64,000 nt of DNA, taken from assembly GCF_017487405.1 (NCBI RefSeq), contig NZ_CP062222.1, positions 1,535,001 to 1,599,000 on the forward strand. Reading direction: 5' to 3'. Shown piece after piece: positions 1 to 9,006 of the stretch (its first letter is position 1; every line of letters begins with the position of its first letter). The position numbers and the translations under genes were made by a program. The notes beneath the pieces are model-generated. The model was given only the letters and a program-made list of their open reading frames with translations, made no database searches and had not been told where the DNA came from. The stretch is from Brevundimonas goettingensis. Its GTDB lineage: Bacteria > Pseudomonadota > Alphaproteobacteria > Caulobacterales > Caulobacteraceae.

Positions 1-5
1 GGACA

Positions 6-275
6 TCACAGCCCCTCCGCCAGACGGCGCTTGTGGTGACGGGTGCGGATAATGATCGCCGCCAGGAACAGCACCCAGCCGAGGGCAAGGGCGGCGTAGG
101 CGACGGGCATGACGCCGTTGTCGAGACCGAGCGTGTTCGTGCGCGCGCCCAAAGCCAGCAGACCGCCGAGGACGATCAGCAGGAAGCCGGCCATACGGAT
201 CGGCCAGGCCACGCGCCGCAGCTCCTTGCGGTAGGCCAGACGACCCTCGTCGGTGTTGAGGTCTGGAAGGCTCAT
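6..275 (-). CDS. small two-TM membrane protein in the nuo operon
   Basis: This is an 89-residue protein with two hydrophobic segments (about residues 25-44 and 57-76) and a basic C-terminal end, so probably a small inner-membrane protein. Its ATG overlaps the stop of the preceding gene (ATGA). Its own TGA at 6-8 overlaps an ATG at 4-6, which would start the next gene of the operon; from nuo gene order that gene is probably nuoF, but only its first two codons are visible. I do not recognise a named family. Tight translational coupling inside a complex I operon suggests co-expression with the enzyme. A role in assembly or membrane anchoring would be a guess. Confidence 0.75.
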   Translation of the reverse strand: MSLPDLNTDEGRLAYRKELRRVAWPIRMAGFLLIVLGGLLALGARTNTLGLDNGVMPVAYAALALGWVLFLAAIIIRTRHHKRRLAEGL

Positions 276-478
276 TTGTCGCCCTCCCCTGTCTTGTCAG
301 CCTTTTTCGCCCTGGCGAGGAAGCTCGCGCCGATGGCCAGAAAGGCGCCGCCGACGCCGAGGAAGGCCAGCAGCTTGTGATTGGTCGCACCGATCGCCAT
401 GAAAGCCGCACCGGCGCCCATGAAAGCGACGCCGCTTCCCTGCAGCGCCTTCGGCGATTTCGGATCGGTCTTCGACAT
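272..478 (-). CDS. small alanine/glycine-rich membrane protein in the nuo operon
   Basis: This 68-residue protein has two short hydrophobic stretches (about residues 16-30 and 34-54) rich in Gly and Ala, between a Lys/Asp N-terminus and a Lys-rich C-terminus. The start ATG overlaps the nuoE stop (TGATG) and the stop overlaps the next start (ATGA), so the gene sits without gaps in the nuo transcript. No family is recognised. The composition and coupling argue that it is really translated. Function unknown. Confidence 0.7.
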   Translation of the reverse strand: MSKTDPKSPKALQGSGVAFMGAGAAFMAIGATNHKLLAFLGVGGAFLAIGASFLARAKKADKTGEGDK

Positions 479-1152
479 CAGGCCGGCGCCTTCTCGGGCG
501 CGGGGTCGGAGTTCGGCAGCTTCGTGATCTTGACGGCGGCCGAGCCGTCGTAGAGCTTGGGATCGAGCAGGGTCTGGGCCCCGCCCTCCGGCGCCGAGTT
601 GACGCGGTCGACGTACGGACCGGGCTTCGGCGTCTTGTCGGCCGCGAAGTCGTCGATGATCTGGTTCATGTCGGCGGCGGTCAGGTCTTCATGGTAGTAG
701 TCGTTGACCATGGCCATCGGGGCGTTGACGCAGGCGCCCAGGCACTCGACCTCTTCCCAGTAGAATTTACCGTCGGCGGACAGGGTCTGTTTCGGGCCGA
801 TGCGGTCCTTGCAGACCTTCATCAGGTCGCCGGCACCGCGCAGCATGCAGGGCGTCGTGCCGCAGACCTGGATCAGGGCGGCCGAGCCGACTGGCTCGAG
901 CATGAACATGGTGTAGAAGGTCGCGACCTCCAGCACCCGGATGTAGGCCATGCCCAGCAGTTCGGCGATGGCGCGCAGGGCGGGCTCGGACACCCAGCCT
1001 TCCTGCTTCTGCACCAGCCACAGGATCGGGATCACCGCCGACTGCTTGCGGTCGTCGGGGTATTTCTTGATCCACCATTGGGCCTTGGTCATCGTCGCCT
1101 TGGAGAAGGCGAAGGATTCAGGCTGAACTTTTGCGAGACGACGCACGCTCAT
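478..1152 (-). CDS. nuoE: NADH-quinone oxidoreductase subunit E
   Basis: NuoE is the thioredoxin-like 24-kDa subunit of the complex I NADH-oxidising module and carries a [2Fe-2S] cluster. The 224-residue product has the four expected ligands, Cys97, Cys102, Cys137 and Cys141, in CGTTPC and CLGAC contexts. The ATG at 1152 is chosen over an upstream in-frame extension because it gives the family N-terminus and overlaps the preceding stop (ATGA). About 50 residues beyond the conserved domain form a Pro/Ala-rich tail that short NuoE proteins lack. It is the fourth nuo subunit gene here and should be followed by nuoF outside the window. Confidence 0.96.
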   Translation of the reverse strand: MSVRRLAKVQPESFAFSKATMTKAQWWIKKYPDDRKQSAVIPILWLVQKQEGWVSEPALRAIAELLGMAYIRVLEVATFYTMFMLEPVGSAALIQVCGTTPCMLRGAGDLMKVCKDRIGPKQTLSADGKFYWEEVECLGACVNAPMAMVNDYYHEDLTAADMNQIIDDFAADKTPKPGPYVDRVNSAPEGGAQTLLDPKLYDGSAAVKITKLPNSDPAPEKAPA

Positions 1153-1547
1153 CGATTGCTTCCCATCCAGCGACCCAGGCGCTCGCTCCAGACGGCGCGG
1201 CCCGCGAGGCGCAGATCGCGCGCCAGCCAGGACATCGGCGGAACGAACCGCACCGCCACCTGACCGGCGAGGATCGCGCCGCTCATCCATACGATCGAGC
1301 GCAGATTGGCTTCGATGAAGCCCCTGCCCTCATTCAGATATCCCGCCCGGTACGCACCGCGCACCAGGGTCACGCCCGCGATCGACGGCGCCGTCCTCAG
1401 CGCGTCGGCCAGCAGGAATTTGATGTTGCCCATCACCGCACGGCGCTTGGGCGAAAAGGCGAACTGGATCGCCACGCCAAGCGACAGCAGCGCCGCGAAG
1501 GCGACGAACTGCAGCTGCGTGAAGACAGGATCCACCGAAAAACCCAT
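1149..1547 (-). CDS. conserved membrane-associated protein between nuoD and nuoE
   Basis: This 132-residue protein has an N-terminal hydrophobic helix (about residues 9-31), a basic SPKRR stretch after it, and a second hydrophobic segment near residues 84-102. The ATG at 1547 overlaps the nuoD stop (TGATG) and its TGA overlaps the nuoE ATG, so it is embedded between two complex I genes. The same reading frame stays open upstream through nuoD, but that part is an artefact of GC-rich codon use. It matches no complex I subunit I know. A lineage-specific accessory or assembly protein is possible but not shown. Confidence 0.75.
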   Translation of the reverse strand: MGFSVDPVFTQLQFVAFAALLSLGVAIQFAFSPKRRAVMGNIKFLLADALRTAPSIAGVTLVRGAYRAGYLNEGRGFIEANLRSIVWMSGAILAGQVAVRFVPPMSWLARDLRLAGRAVWSERLGRWMGSNR

Positions 1548-2824
1548 CACCGGTCGACCTCGCCGAAGACGATGTCGAGCGAACCCAGGATGGCGGAGAC
1601 GTCGGCCAGCATGTGGCCTCGGTTCATCCAGTCCATGGCCTGGAGGTGGCGGAAGCCGGGGGCCGAGATCTTGCAGCGGTACGGCTTGTTGGTGCCGTCC
1701 GAGACCAGATAGACGCCGAACTCGCCCTTGGGCGCCTCGACGGCGGCATAGACCTCGCCGACCGGGGTCTTGAAGCCCTCGGTGTAGAGCTTGAAGTGGT
1801 GGATCAGGGATTCCATCGACCGCTTCATCTCGCCACGGCGAGGCGGAACGACCTTGTTGTCTTCGCTCATGACCGGTTCGCCCGGGCAGTTGCGGAGCTT
1901 GTGGATGCACTGTTCCATGATGTGGACCGACTGCTTCATCTCTTCGATGCGGCAGAGGTAGCGGTCCCAGCAGTCGCCGTTCTTGCCGACGATGATATCG
2001 AAATCGAGATCGGCGTAGCATTCGTAGGGCTGCGAGCGACGCAGGTCCCAGGCGATGTCGGAGCCGCGCAGCATCACGCCGGTGAAGCCCCATTGCAGGG
2101 CCTGTTCCTTGGTGACGACGGCGATGTCGACGTTACGCTGCTTGTAGATGCGGTTCTCGGTGACCAGGGCTTCCAGATCGGCGAGCTTGCCCGGGTACTG
2201 TTTGCACCAGCGGTCGATGTCGTCGATCAGGGCCATCGGCAGGTCCTGATGGACGCCGCCGGGGCGGAAGTAGTTGGCGTGCAGGCGCGCGCCGCAGGCC
2301 CGCTCGTAGAAGACCATCAGTTGTTCGCGCTGCTCGAAGCCCCACAGCGGCGGGGTCAGAGCCCCGACGTCGAGCGCCTGGGTCGTCACGTTCATGATGT
2401 GGTTCAGAATGCGGCCGATCTCGCAGTACAGAACCCGGATCAGCTGGCCGCGATACGGCACCTCGACGCCCAGCAGCCGCTCGATGGCCAGGCAGAAGGC
2501 GTGCTCCTGGTTCATCGGCGAGACATAGTCCAGCCGGTCGAAATACGGGATGTTCTGCAGATAGGTCCGCGACTCCATCAGCTTCTCGGTGCCGCGGTGC
2601 AGCAGGCCGATGTGCGGATCGACGCGTTCGACGACCTCGCCGTCCAGTTCCAGCACCAGACGCAGCACGCCGTGCGCGGCCGGGTGTTGCGGGCCGAAAT
2701 TGATGGTGAACTTGCGGTCGTCCATCTCCTTCGCATGCGAGGTGCGTTGGTCCAGGTCGTCCGCGAAGACGTCCAGGTCGGCGACGGTGGGCGTCATGTT
2801 CTCAATCTTTGCGCCGTCAGCCAT
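1547..2824 (-). CDS. nuoD: NADH-quinone oxidoreductase subunit D
   Basis: NuoD is the 49-kDa subunit of complex I and forms, with NuoB, the quinone-binding site near cluster N2. The 425-residue product carries the family signature [15 protein letters not shown] near the N-terminus and [12 protein letters not shown] soon after; it ends in [13 protein letters not shown], as typical NuoD proteins do. Length is normal. The assigned ATG overlaps the upstream small gene by 8 nt; an internal ATG ten codons later (MTPTVADLD) is an alternative start. It lies between two unclassified membrane genes in the operon. Confidence 0.97.
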   Translation of the reverse strand: MADGAKIENMTPTVADLDVFADDLDQRTSHAKEMDDRKFTINFGPQHPAAHGVLRLVLELDGEVVERVDPHIGLLHRGTEKLMESRTYLQNIPYFDRLDYVSPMNQEHAFCLAIERLLGVEVPYRGQLIRVLYCEIGRILNHIMNVTTQALDVGALTPPLWGFEQREQLMVFYERACGARLHANYFRPGGVHQDLPMALIDDIDRWCKQYPGKLADLEALVTENRIYKQRNVDIAVVTKEQALQWGFTGVMLRGSDIAWDLRRSQPYECYADLDFDIIVGKNGDCWDRYLCRIEEMKQSVHIMEQCIHKLRNCPGEPVMSEDNKVVPPRRGEMKRSMESLIHHFKLYTEGFKTPVGEVYAAVEAPKGEFGVYLVSDGTNKPYRCKISAPGFRHLQAMDWMNRGHMLADVSAILGSLDIVFGEVDR

Positions 2825-3233
2825 CAGACAGCTCCGTTTCGATCGGTTCGATGCCCGGCTGATGCCGGCGCGTCAGCGCCACCAGCCATCCGAGCGCGAG
2901 TGTAAGCAGCCCCATGCTGGACACGGCGGCCGTCGACAGCTGCCAGTCGCCGGTCAGGACGGCGATCGCCAGCGGCGTCGAGAGAAGAATGGCCGAGGCG
3001 CCCAGCAGCGCGCTCTGCAGCTCGCCGGCCGAAAGCCGACGAATGCCCGCGCCCACGGCCAGACAGACCACGGCGACCATGATCGCGATGCCCAGCGCCT
3101 GCTGCTGCTGCGGCGGAATGTTCGGCGACCGCGTGAACCAGCCGGTCAGACGCGCGCCCAGCGTAAACAGGAACGCGGTCGAGAACGTGACCAGAAAGAA
3201 CGACGAAGCCGATCGAAAGGCCGCCCGATTCAT
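2817..3233 (-). CDS. four-TM membrane protein between nuoC and nuoD
   Basis: This 138-residue, strongly hydrophobic protein has about four predicted membrane helices (near residues 10-30, 46-64, 76-92 and 100-120) and a Pro/Gln-rich loop (PPQQQQ) after the first. It starts 6 nt after the nuoC stop and overlaps the nuoD start by 8 nt. It is not a recognised Nuo subunit (too short, no NuoH/J/K features). Its position between two peripheral-arm subunit genes is unusual. Function unknown. Confidence 0.75.
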   Translation of the reverse strand: MNRAAFRSASSFFLVTFSTAFLFTLGARLTGWFTRSPNIPPQQQQALGIAIMVAVVCLAVGAGIRRLSAGELQSALLGASAILLSTPLAIAVLTGDWQLSTAAVSSMGLLTLALGWLVALTRRHQPGIEPIETELSDG

Positions 3234-3239
3234 ATGTGC

Positions 3240-3887
3240 TCATCCCGCCTTCTCGTCGCCGGGCAGAACGGGAGCCGGGTATTCGGCGCCTTCCCAGGGC
3301 GACAGGAAATCAAAGTTCCGGAACTCTTGGGCCAGTTTGACGGGTTCATACACAACCCGCTTCTGCTCCTCGTCGTAACGCACTTCGACATACCCGGTCA
3401 TCGGGAAGTCCTTCCGCAGGGGATGCCCCTGGAAACCGTAGTCGGTCAGCAGCCGGCGCATGTCCGGATGGTCCGAGAAAATCATGCCGTACATGTCGAA
3501 CGCCTCGCGCTCGAACCAGCCGGCCGACGGATAGACGGACACGGCGCTGGGCACCGGAGCCGTCTCATTGGTCGCGACCTTGACGCGGATGCGCGCGTTC
3601 CGGGTCATGGACAACAGGTGATAGACCACGTCGAACCGTTCGGCCCGCTCGGGGTAGTCGACGCCGCAGACGTCCAGCAGCTGCTGGAACTCATAGGTGT
3701 CGCGCAGCGCCGTCAGGACCTCGAGGATCCGGTCGCGGTGGCAGGTGATGTTGAGCTCGCCGTGCTCGACCAGGGCGTCGACCTGGAGCGCGGCCACCAT
3801 CTCCTGACCCAGCGGGGTCAGAATGGCCTCATTGGCGATCAGGCTCGCCAGGGTGCCGCCGGTGGCGCTGGAGGGGAAATCGCTCAT
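3240..3887 (-). CDS. nuoC: NADH-quinone oxidoreductase subunit C
   Basis: NuoC is the 30-kDa peripheral-arm subunit of complex I. The 215-residue product contains the family signature ERxxxDMxG as [12 protein letters not shown], followed by [20 protein letters not shown], which identifies it. The start at 3887 is preferred over an in-frame extension to 3968 because its ATG overlaps the nuoB TGA (ATGA). It is a separate gene here, not fused to nuoD as in enterobacteria. Confidence 0.96.
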   Translation of the reverse strand: MSDFPSSATGGTLASLIANEAILTPLGQEMVAALQVDALVEHGELNITCHRDRILEVLTALRDTYEFQQLLDVCGVDYPERAERFDVVYHLLSMTRNARIRVKVATNETAPVPSAVSVYPSAGWFEREAFDMYGMIFSDHPDMRRLLTDYGFQGHPLRKDFPMTGYVEVRYDEEQKRVVYEPVKLAQEFRNFDFLSPWEGAEYPAPVLPGDEKAG

Positions 3888-4510
3888 CGCTCGATCGTCC
3901 CGGTGCGGCGAATCTTCTTCTGCAAGGTCAGCAGCCCATAGACCAGAGCTTCCGCCGTCGGCGGACAACCCGGAACATAGACGTCAACAGGTACAACGCG
4001 GTCGCAACCGCGAACAACACTGTAGCTGTAGTGGTAGTACCCGCCGCCATTGGCGCAGGAACCCATCGACAACACGTAACGCGGGTCCGGCATCTGGTCG
4101 TATACTTTACGCAGAGCGGGAGCCATCTTGTTCGTCAGAGTACCAGCGACGATCATCAGGTCGGACTGGCGCGGGCTGGCGCGCGGGGCCATGCCGAAGC
4201 GCTCCAGATCGTAGCGCGGCATCGACGCCTGGATCATCTCCACTGCGCAGCAGGCCAGGCCGAAGGTCATCCACATCAGCGAGCCGGTGCGGGCCCAGGT
4301 GATCACGTCGTCCAGCGGCGCGGTGATGAAGCCCTTGTCGGCGACCTCGGTGTTGACCGCCTCGAAGAACTTGTCGTGCAGCTTGGGATCATAGCCCTCG
4401 ACGGTCGAGCGCGCGCCCTGACCATAGGCGGTCAGCGGCTGGCCGTTCGGGCTGAGCAGGGGCGAGGCGCCCGAGTTGCCGCGACCGATCAGGGGGGTGT
4501 CGTTGGTCAC
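3884..4510 (-). CDS. nuoB: NADH-quinone oxidoreductase subunit B
   Basis: NuoB carries the terminal [4Fe-4S] cluster N2 that hands electrons to quinone. In the 208-residue product the ligands are the tandem Cys87-Cys88, Cys152 (GSCANGGG) and Cys182 (VPGCPP). The start is a GTG at 4510 that shares its G with the nuoA stop (TAGTG); it gives an N-terminus of about 65 residues before the conserved fold. The frame is open further upstream, but only inside nuoA. Confidence 0.96.
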   Translation of the reverse strand: MTNDTPLIGRGNSGASPLLSPNGQPLTAYGQGARSTVEGYDPKLHDKFFEAVNTEVADKGFITAPLDDVITWARTGSLMWMTFGLACCAVEMIQASMPRYDLERFGMAPRASPRQSDLMIVAGTLTNKMAPALRKVYDQMPDPRYVLSMGSCANGGGYYHYSYSVVRGCDRVVPVDVYVPGCPPTAEALVYGLLTLQKKIRRTGTIER

Positions 4511-4887
4511 TATTCCCACTCGAGGGCGCCCTTCTTCCATTCGTAGATGAAGCCGACCGTCAGCACGCCCAGGAAGGCCATCATCGACCAGAAGGCGAAG
4601 ACCATGCCGGCGTGGCTGAGGTCGAACATCGAAACCGCCCACGGGAACAGGAAGGCCACTTCCAGGTCGAAGATGATGAAGAGGATCGACACCAGGTAGA
4701 AGCGCACGTCGAACTTCATGCGCGCGTCGTCGAAGGCGTTGAAGCCGCACTCATAGGCGGACAGCTTCTCCGAGTCGGGGCTGTTGGGCGCCATCAACAG
4801 GGCCGCGACGATAAACAGCAGGCCGATGACCGCCGCGATCCCGATGAAGATCACGACCGGCAGGTACTGCAGAAGGAATGCGTTCAT
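4510..4887 (-). CDS. nuoA: NADH-quinone oxidoreductase subunit A
   Basis: NuoA is a three-helix membrane subunit of complex I. The 125-residue product has three hydrophobic segments and the diagnostic SAYECGF motif followed by [23 protein letters not shown]. The ATG at 4887 gives the standard [10 protein letters not shown] start. It is the first gene of the nuo operon; the 259 nt upstream to the tRNA-Asp gene should hold the promoter. A weak candidate (TTGAAC complementary to 4966-4971 and TCTAAG to 4945-4950, 15 nt apart) is visible but not convincing. Confidence 0.96.
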   Translation of the reverse strand: MNAFLLQYLPVVIFIGIAAVIGLLFIVAALLMAPNSPDSEKLSAYECGFNAFDDARMKFDVRFYLVSILFIIFDLEVAFLFPWAVSMFDLSHAGMVFAFWSMMAFLGVLTVGFIYEWKKGALEWE

Positions 4888-5146
4888 AAAAATAGCCTCG
4901 CGGGCCGGATGGGGAGTCCGGCTGATCGGGGGGATTCGGCGCTTCTTAGACCCAACAACGCTGCCGTTCAAACCCATGCGGCAAAAGGGTTTTCATTGAG
5001 AATGGTTCGCAGATTTTGGGCCGAATTCTCGAAGATTCCCGGTGTCGCAAAAACTGCATGCGAAGGTGAATTCGTCGCTTGACCCGCCGCGATGGTCCGC
5101 CTAAACGACGCCCCTCGCCGCGGCGCACCACGCCGCAGCGAGCAAC

Positions 5147-5223
5147 GCGGGTGTAGCTCAGTTGGTTAGAGTGCCGGCCTGTCACGCCGGAGGTCGCGGG
5201 TTCGAGCCCCGTCACTCGCGCCA
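5147..5223 (+). tRNA. tRNA-Asp (GTC)
   Basis: A complete cloverleaf is visible: acceptor stem GCGGGTG with CACTCGC (one G-T pair), D arm, anticodon stem CCGGC/GCCGG around the loop CTGTCAC with anticodon GTC, and T arm GCGGG-TTCGAGC-CCCGT. The discriminator base is G, as expected for Asp, and CCA is encoded (5221-5223). A terminator-like hairpin follows about 60 nt downstream. Confidence 0.98.
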
Positions 5224-5280
5224 TTCTTTCTGTGATCAGGAAGGATGGCGCCTCCCCCGCCCCCAGCTTTGGGGACATGA

Positions 5281-5317
5281 AAAAACGCCGGCTCCTCGCG
5301 GAGCCGGCGTTTTCGTT
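5281..5317. terminator. bidirectional rho-independent terminator
   Basis: A 10-bp perfect stem (ACGCCGGCTC, loop CTCGCG, GAGCCGGCGT) at 5285-5310 is flanked by A5 on the left and a T-rich run on the right. It can end transcription from tRNA-Asp on the plus strand and from the small gene at 5326-5502 on the minus strand. Confidence 0.85.
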
Positions 5318-5325
5318 TTCAGTCC

Positions 5326-5502
5326 TCAGGTTCCGGTTCCGAAACCCTCGGGACCGCCGGCGCCGGCGGCGCCTTCGCCCCCTGAGGCCGGAGCGGCTGG
5401 ATCCTTGCCCGGTCCGCCTGAACCCTGATCAGGGCGCTTGACGCCGGAGCCGGAGCTTTCCTCGTCGTCCAGCGGGTTCGGGGTCGTGTTGGGGTCTGTC
5501 AT
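5326..5502 (-). CDS. small disordered Gly/Pro/Ser-rich protein
   Basis: This 58-residue acidic product (starting MTDPNTTPNPLDDEE) is almost entirely Gly, Pro, Ser, Ala and Asp/Glu and is predicted to be disordered, with no domain. It ends just before the terminator at 5281-5317, which supports it as a real transcription unit. Codons upstream of the ATG at 5502 (to 5529) are also open. Function unknown. Confidence 0.55.
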   Translation of the reverse strand: MTDPNTTPNPLDDEESSGSGVKRPDQGSGGPGKDPAAPASGGEGAAGAGGPEGFGTGT

Positions 5503-5571
5503 GGCGTCTCTCCTTGTTCGAAAAGACAACCGATCAGCGGCGATCGCGGTTCCTGCGGCTCCGGTTGCGCG

Positions 5572-6444
5572 TCATAGCGGCCGATCGGCTCTCAGCAGCG
5601 TCTGCGGCTTCGCCTGTGCTGTCGTCCGCGCCGTATCGCCGGCGGTGATCTGGACGAAGCGGAAGCCGCGGCGGTTCAGCTCGTCCAGCAGGCCCGGCAG
5701 GGCGGCGATCATGGCCGGATGGGTCTCGTGGATGATCAGAACGCCGCCGTCGCTCTCGGCCATATTGGCCAAGGTCCGGCGGGTGATGGCCTCGGCGCCA
5801 ATGCCGCGCCAGTCGTCCGTGCCGCCCTCGGCGCCGACGACGGCGATTCCCGCCTCGCCGAGCCAGTTTCTGAGGCCCAGGCTGTCGCCCAGCCCCGGGA
5901 AGCGGAAGAAGGGCTCCACCTGGCCCGGAGCGGCGTTTTCGACTGCCACGAAGCCGCGACGAATCTCGGCCTGGGCGCTCTCCCTGCCCCACCCCGCCAG
6001 ACGGGTCGGATGTGACCAGCTGTGGCTGCCGACATTATGACCGCGCCGCACGGCGTCGCGGACGATGTCGGGCCTCAGGGCCGCATACTGGCCCACATAG
6101 AAGAAGGTGCCGCGCAGGCATCGGGATTCGAGGATGGCCATGACCGCCTGCGAGCCGCGCGGATCGGGGCCGTCGTCGATGGTGATGGCGATGGTCTTCG
6201 GGCCCAACGGCGTGCGTCGGTACTGCAGATTGCCATAGGCGCCGGGCGCGGTCAGGACGACCTTCTCGATCCTACCGGGGAAGTTCGGGGCGGTCGGGCA
6301 CGCCCCGACGGCCTGAGGCGTCGCCGTCGCCTGCACCGGACGCGGCGCGGGCGGAAGGAACCAGGCCCCCACGGCCACCAGAAGGATCAGAACAAGCCGC
6401 ACCCGCGCCCCCGCAAAGCTCGGAAAGCGTTCTCGCCGATCCAA
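5572..6444 (-). CDS. polysaccharide deacetylase (NodB domain), exported
   Basis: This is a carbohydrate esterase family 4 protein that would remove N- or O-acetyl groups from an extracytoplasmic polysaccharide or peptidoglycan. Seen in the 290-residue reading: a hydrophobic signal/anchor segment (about residues 16-31), NodB motif 1 TIDDGPD (residues 88-94, Asp90/Asp91), motif 2 HSWSH (141-145, metal-binding His pair), the FFRFPG motif and a late HETHP motif. The annotated start is a TTG; a GTG at 6402 would give a 276-residue protein beginning directly at the signal segment and is a good alternative. Substrate cannot be read from the sequence. Confidence 0.9.
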   Translation of the reverse strand: MDRRERFPSFAGARVRLVLILLVAVGAWFLPPAPRPVQATATPQAVGACPTAPNFPGRIEKVVLTAPGAYGNLQYRRTPLGPKTIAITIDDGPDPRGSQAVMAILESRCLRGTFFYVGQYAALRPDIVRDAVRRGHNVGSHSWSHPTRLAGWGRESAQAEIRRGFVAVENAAPGQVEPFFRFPGLGDSLGLRNWLGEAGIAVVGAEGGTDDWRGIGAEAITRRTLANMAESDGGVLIIHETHPAMIAALPGLLDELNRRGFRFVQITAGDTARTTAQAKPQTLLRADRPL

Positions 6445-6508
6445 CGGCGGTTGGCGAGATAGTTAACGCGAAAGGCGAGCAGCTGTGTCGCCTGCGCTTC
6501 GGGAGGTC

Positions 6509-7759
6509 CTAGTGGACCGCCAGCTCCTCGGCCGGATGGACGAAGGCGGGCTGGCCGCTGACGTCGGCATAGACCATGCACAGGTCCTCGAAGACCCGGT
6601 TCCAGGCGAAGCGCTCGACCGTATGGACGCGGGCCGCGGCCCCGATGGCCTCGATGTCGCGCGCGAACAGGGCCTCAATGGCGGCGGCGTATTCGGTCGG
6701 GTCGGCCGAGGCGGCCAGCTGGCCGACCTCATTGGTGACGGTCTCGGCGACGCCGCCGGCGTTGACGCCCACGACCGGGCGTCCACAGGCCATGGCCTCC
6801 AGCACGATCAGGCCGAAGGGCTCCTTGTCGTTGGCGTGGACGAAGGCGTCGCAGCTGGCGATGATCCGGGCTACGGCGCGGGGGTCCTTCTCGTACGGCA
6901 GGGCGATGACGCGGTCCTCGGCGGGCATCCCCTGCCCGGCCCCGACCAGCACCAGATGATAAGGGTCGCCCAACTTCTGGACCGCCTCGATCAGGACATC
7001 GATGTTCTTCTCGCGCGCCGGACGGCCGGCGAAGCACAGCAGGCGGGCGCTGGCCGGCAGGCCCAGCTTCTTCAGCAGCCAGTCGCGGTCGCGGCGGTCC
7101 GGGCGGAAGGTGTCGATCTCCACGCCCAGGGGCCGGATGACGATATTGCCGACGCCGGCCTCTTCCAGACGGCGGGCGATAAAGCGGCTCGGCGAGACGA
7201 CGCGGTCGAACTGGCCGAACAGCTTGGCCCAGCGCTTCTCGACCGGCTTCTTGGCCCACTCGCCGAAATGCAGGGCCGCGAGGCCGGCCGGGTCGGAGTG
7301 GCAGAAGCCGACGACCGGACAGCCGGCCCTCTGGCCCGCCTCGAGCGCGCCCTGGCCGGGCGTATAGGGATCGCCGGCCTCGATGATGGCGGGCTTCATG
7401 GAGGCGACCCAGGCGCCCCAGCGCTTGACCGAGGACGGCCAGCGATAGCCGTCGCCGAACGGCAGCTTGGTGGCCCGCAGCTTGATGACGCCATCGGCGC
7501 CCGCGTCATGGCGCGCGCCCGGCACCACCAAGGAGTGGCTGACGCCCGGCCGGTTCTCGGCCAGCCAGACCTTCTTGGATTCCAGATAGCGCTTCACCCC
7601 GCCCGAGCGCGGCGCATAGAGCATGGTGGTGTCGACCAGGCGCGGCCGGGGGTCCTCGGCCGAGGCCTTGAGAATCCTGAGAGTCTCGGCGACTTCCTCG
7701 TCCCAGCCCGGGATCAGCCGCAGGTCGGCTTCGGTGACGTCGAGATCGACCAGGCTCAT
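6509..7759 (-). CDS. GT4 family glycosyltransferase
   Basis: This is a GT-B fold retaining glycosyltransferase of family 4. The 416-residue product has a donor-binding C-terminal half with PAREKNIDVLIEA and the E-x7-E motif in EPFGLIVLEAMACG. The ATG at 7759 is chosen because AGGAG lies 8 nt upstream; the frame is open to 7840 with a basic extension, a less likely start. The N-terminal half is consistent with a lipid- or sugar-acceptor domain. Together with the adjacent deacetylase it suggests a glycan-modifying pair, but the two genes are 64 nt apart and the acceptor is unknown. Confidence 0.9.
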   Translation of the reverse strand: MSLVDLDVTEADLRLIPGWDEEVAETLRILKASAEDPRPRLVDTTMLYAPRSGGVKRYLESKKVWLAENRPGVSHSLVVPGARHDAGADGVIKLRATKLPFGDGYRWPSSVKRWGAWVASMKPAIIEAGDPYTPGQGALEAGQRAGCPVVGFCHSDPAGLAALHFGEWAKKPVEKRWAKLFGQFDRVVSPSRFIARRLEEAGVGNIVIRPLGVEIDTFRPDRRDRDWLLKKLGLPASARLLCFAGRPAREKNIDVLIEAVQKLGDPYHLVLVGAGQGMPAEDRVIALPYEKDPRAVARIIASCDAFVHANDKEPFGLIVLEAMACGRPVVGVNAGGVAETVTNEVGQLAASADPTEYAAAIEALFARDIEAIGAAARVHTVERFAWNRVFEDLCMVYADVSGQPAFVHPAEELAVH

Positions 7760-7879
7760 TGAGGACTCCTCCGCTCGCTTGGATCGCGCAACGCGTGGCG
7801 TGCGGGTTTGGATGCGGGCGGCTTTTTTACGCGGGACCATGAAACGCCCCTAGACCCGCTCAACGCCAAGCTCAAGAGG

Positions 7880-8068
7880 TCATGCGGGATCGTCAGGCCC
7901 CGGATCGTTACTCGTCACGGCGACGCCGCGGCGCAGCAAGGCCTCACGCAGAAGCACCTCGACCTGGGCGTTGACCGAGCGCAATTCGGCGGCCGCCAGA
8001 CGTTCGACGGCCGCCATCACGCCCGGAGAGGCGCGCATCAGGAAGGGCTTGCGGAGTCTGGCCGCCAT
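7880..8068 (-). CDS. Arc-like ribbon-helix-helix DNA-binding protein
   Basis: This 62-residue basic protein has an N-terminal strand (RKPFLMRAS) followed by two helices, ending in RSVNAQVEVLLREALLRRG, the pattern of Arc/MetJ-type ribbon-helix-helix repressors. Its ATG overlaps the SPFH gene stop, so the two are coupled. Such proteins bind operators as dimers of dimers. The palindrome at 9007-9028 in front of this operon is an obvious candidate target, giving autoregulation; that link is inference. Confidence 0.8.
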   Translation of the reverse strand: MAARLRKPFLMRASPGVMAAVERLAAAELRSVNAQVEVLLREALLRRGVAVTSNDPGPDDPA

Positions 8069-8982
8069 CAGCCGTAGAGCGTGCCGGTGTTGACCACGGG
8101 CTGGGCCTCGCGGTCAGCGCACAGCACGACCAGCAGGTTGGAGACCATCGCCGCCTTGCGATCCTCGTCCAGATCGACGACGCCGCGCGCGCTCAGATCG
8201 TCCAGCGCCGTCTCGACCATGCCGACCGCGCCGCTGACGATCAGACGGCGCGCCGACAGGATGGCCTCGGCCTGCTGACGCCGCAGCATGGCGCCGGCGA
8301 TTTCCGGCGCATAGGCCAGGTGGGCCAGGCGCGCCTCGTCGACCACCACCCCGGCCACGCCGCAGCGCTTGGCCAGTTCGTCGCGCAGTCGAGCGGCCAC
8401 GTCCTCGGCGTCCGCCCGCAGGGTCAGCTCCTGATCCACGCCCTCGACCTGTTCGCCGTGGTCGTAGGCGTAGTGGGACGCGATGTCGCGCAGGCCGGTG
8501 TCGACCTGGATGTTCACAAAGGCCTGGTAGTCGTCGACGTCGAACAGGGCCTGGGCCGAATCCGACACGCGCCAGACGACGTTGGCCGCGATCTCGACCG
8601 GGTTGCCGCGCTTGTCGTTCACCTTCAGCTTGTCGCTGGTGATGTTTCGCGCCCGCAACGAAATCTTCTTGCGGCTGTACCAGGGCAGAACCCAGCGCAG
8701 ACCGGTGTGACGGTCCGTGCCACGGTAGTCGCCGAACAGCAGGATGGCCATCGCCTCATTGGGCTGCAGCGAATAGAGGCCGCAGAGCGCCAGCAGGCCC
8801 ACGACCGCAGCGAACAGGCCCAGGCCGACCGATCCGATCTCCTCTCCATGCGACGCGGCCGCGTCAGCGCCTGCGAAACCGAGCAACGGGCCGCCGACGA
8901 TCAGGGCGAGACCCAGCAGCAAGATCAGCACCCCATTGGCGGTGCTGGCCGGTCTTTCGGACGAGGTGGAATGGGTGGTCAT
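8068..8982 (-). CDS. SPFH (band 7/stomatin) domain membrane protein
   Basis: SPFH proteins assemble into membrane rings or scaffolds. The 304-residue product has two N-terminal hydrophobic segments (about residues 16-36 and 50-68), then the SPFH domain beginning LQPNEAMAILLFGDYRGT, with NPVEIAANVVWRV and the coiled-coil-like end AMLRRQQAEAILSARRLIV. The ATG at 8982 is preferred over a TTG two codons upstream because GGAGGG is correctly spaced (8 nt). It is followed directly by the Arc-like gene. A membrane-stress role is usual for such proteins but unproven here. Confidence 0.9.
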   Translation of the reverse strand: MTTHSTSSERPASTANGVLILLLGLALIVGGPLLGFAGADAAASHGEEIGSVGLGLFAAVVGLLALCGLYSLQPNEAMAILLFGDYRGTDRHTGLRWVLPWYSRKKISLRARNITSDKLKVNDKRGNPVEIAANVVWRVSDSAQALFDVDDYQAFVNIQVDTGLRDIASHYAYDHGEQVEGVDQELTLRADAEDVAARLRDELAKRCGVAGVVVDEARLAHLAYAPEIAGAMLRRQQAEAILSARRLIVSGAVGMVETALDDLSARGVVDLDEDRKAAMVSNLLVVLCADREAQPVVNTGTLYG

Positions 8983-9006
8983 GATCAAATCCCTCCGATA
9001 TTCGTT

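Noticed and set aside
7880..8982. Toxin-antitoxin pair formed by the Arc-like and SPFH genes
   Set aside because: The partner is a membrane SPFH protein of 304 residues with no toxin fold; the order and sizes do not fit known pairs.
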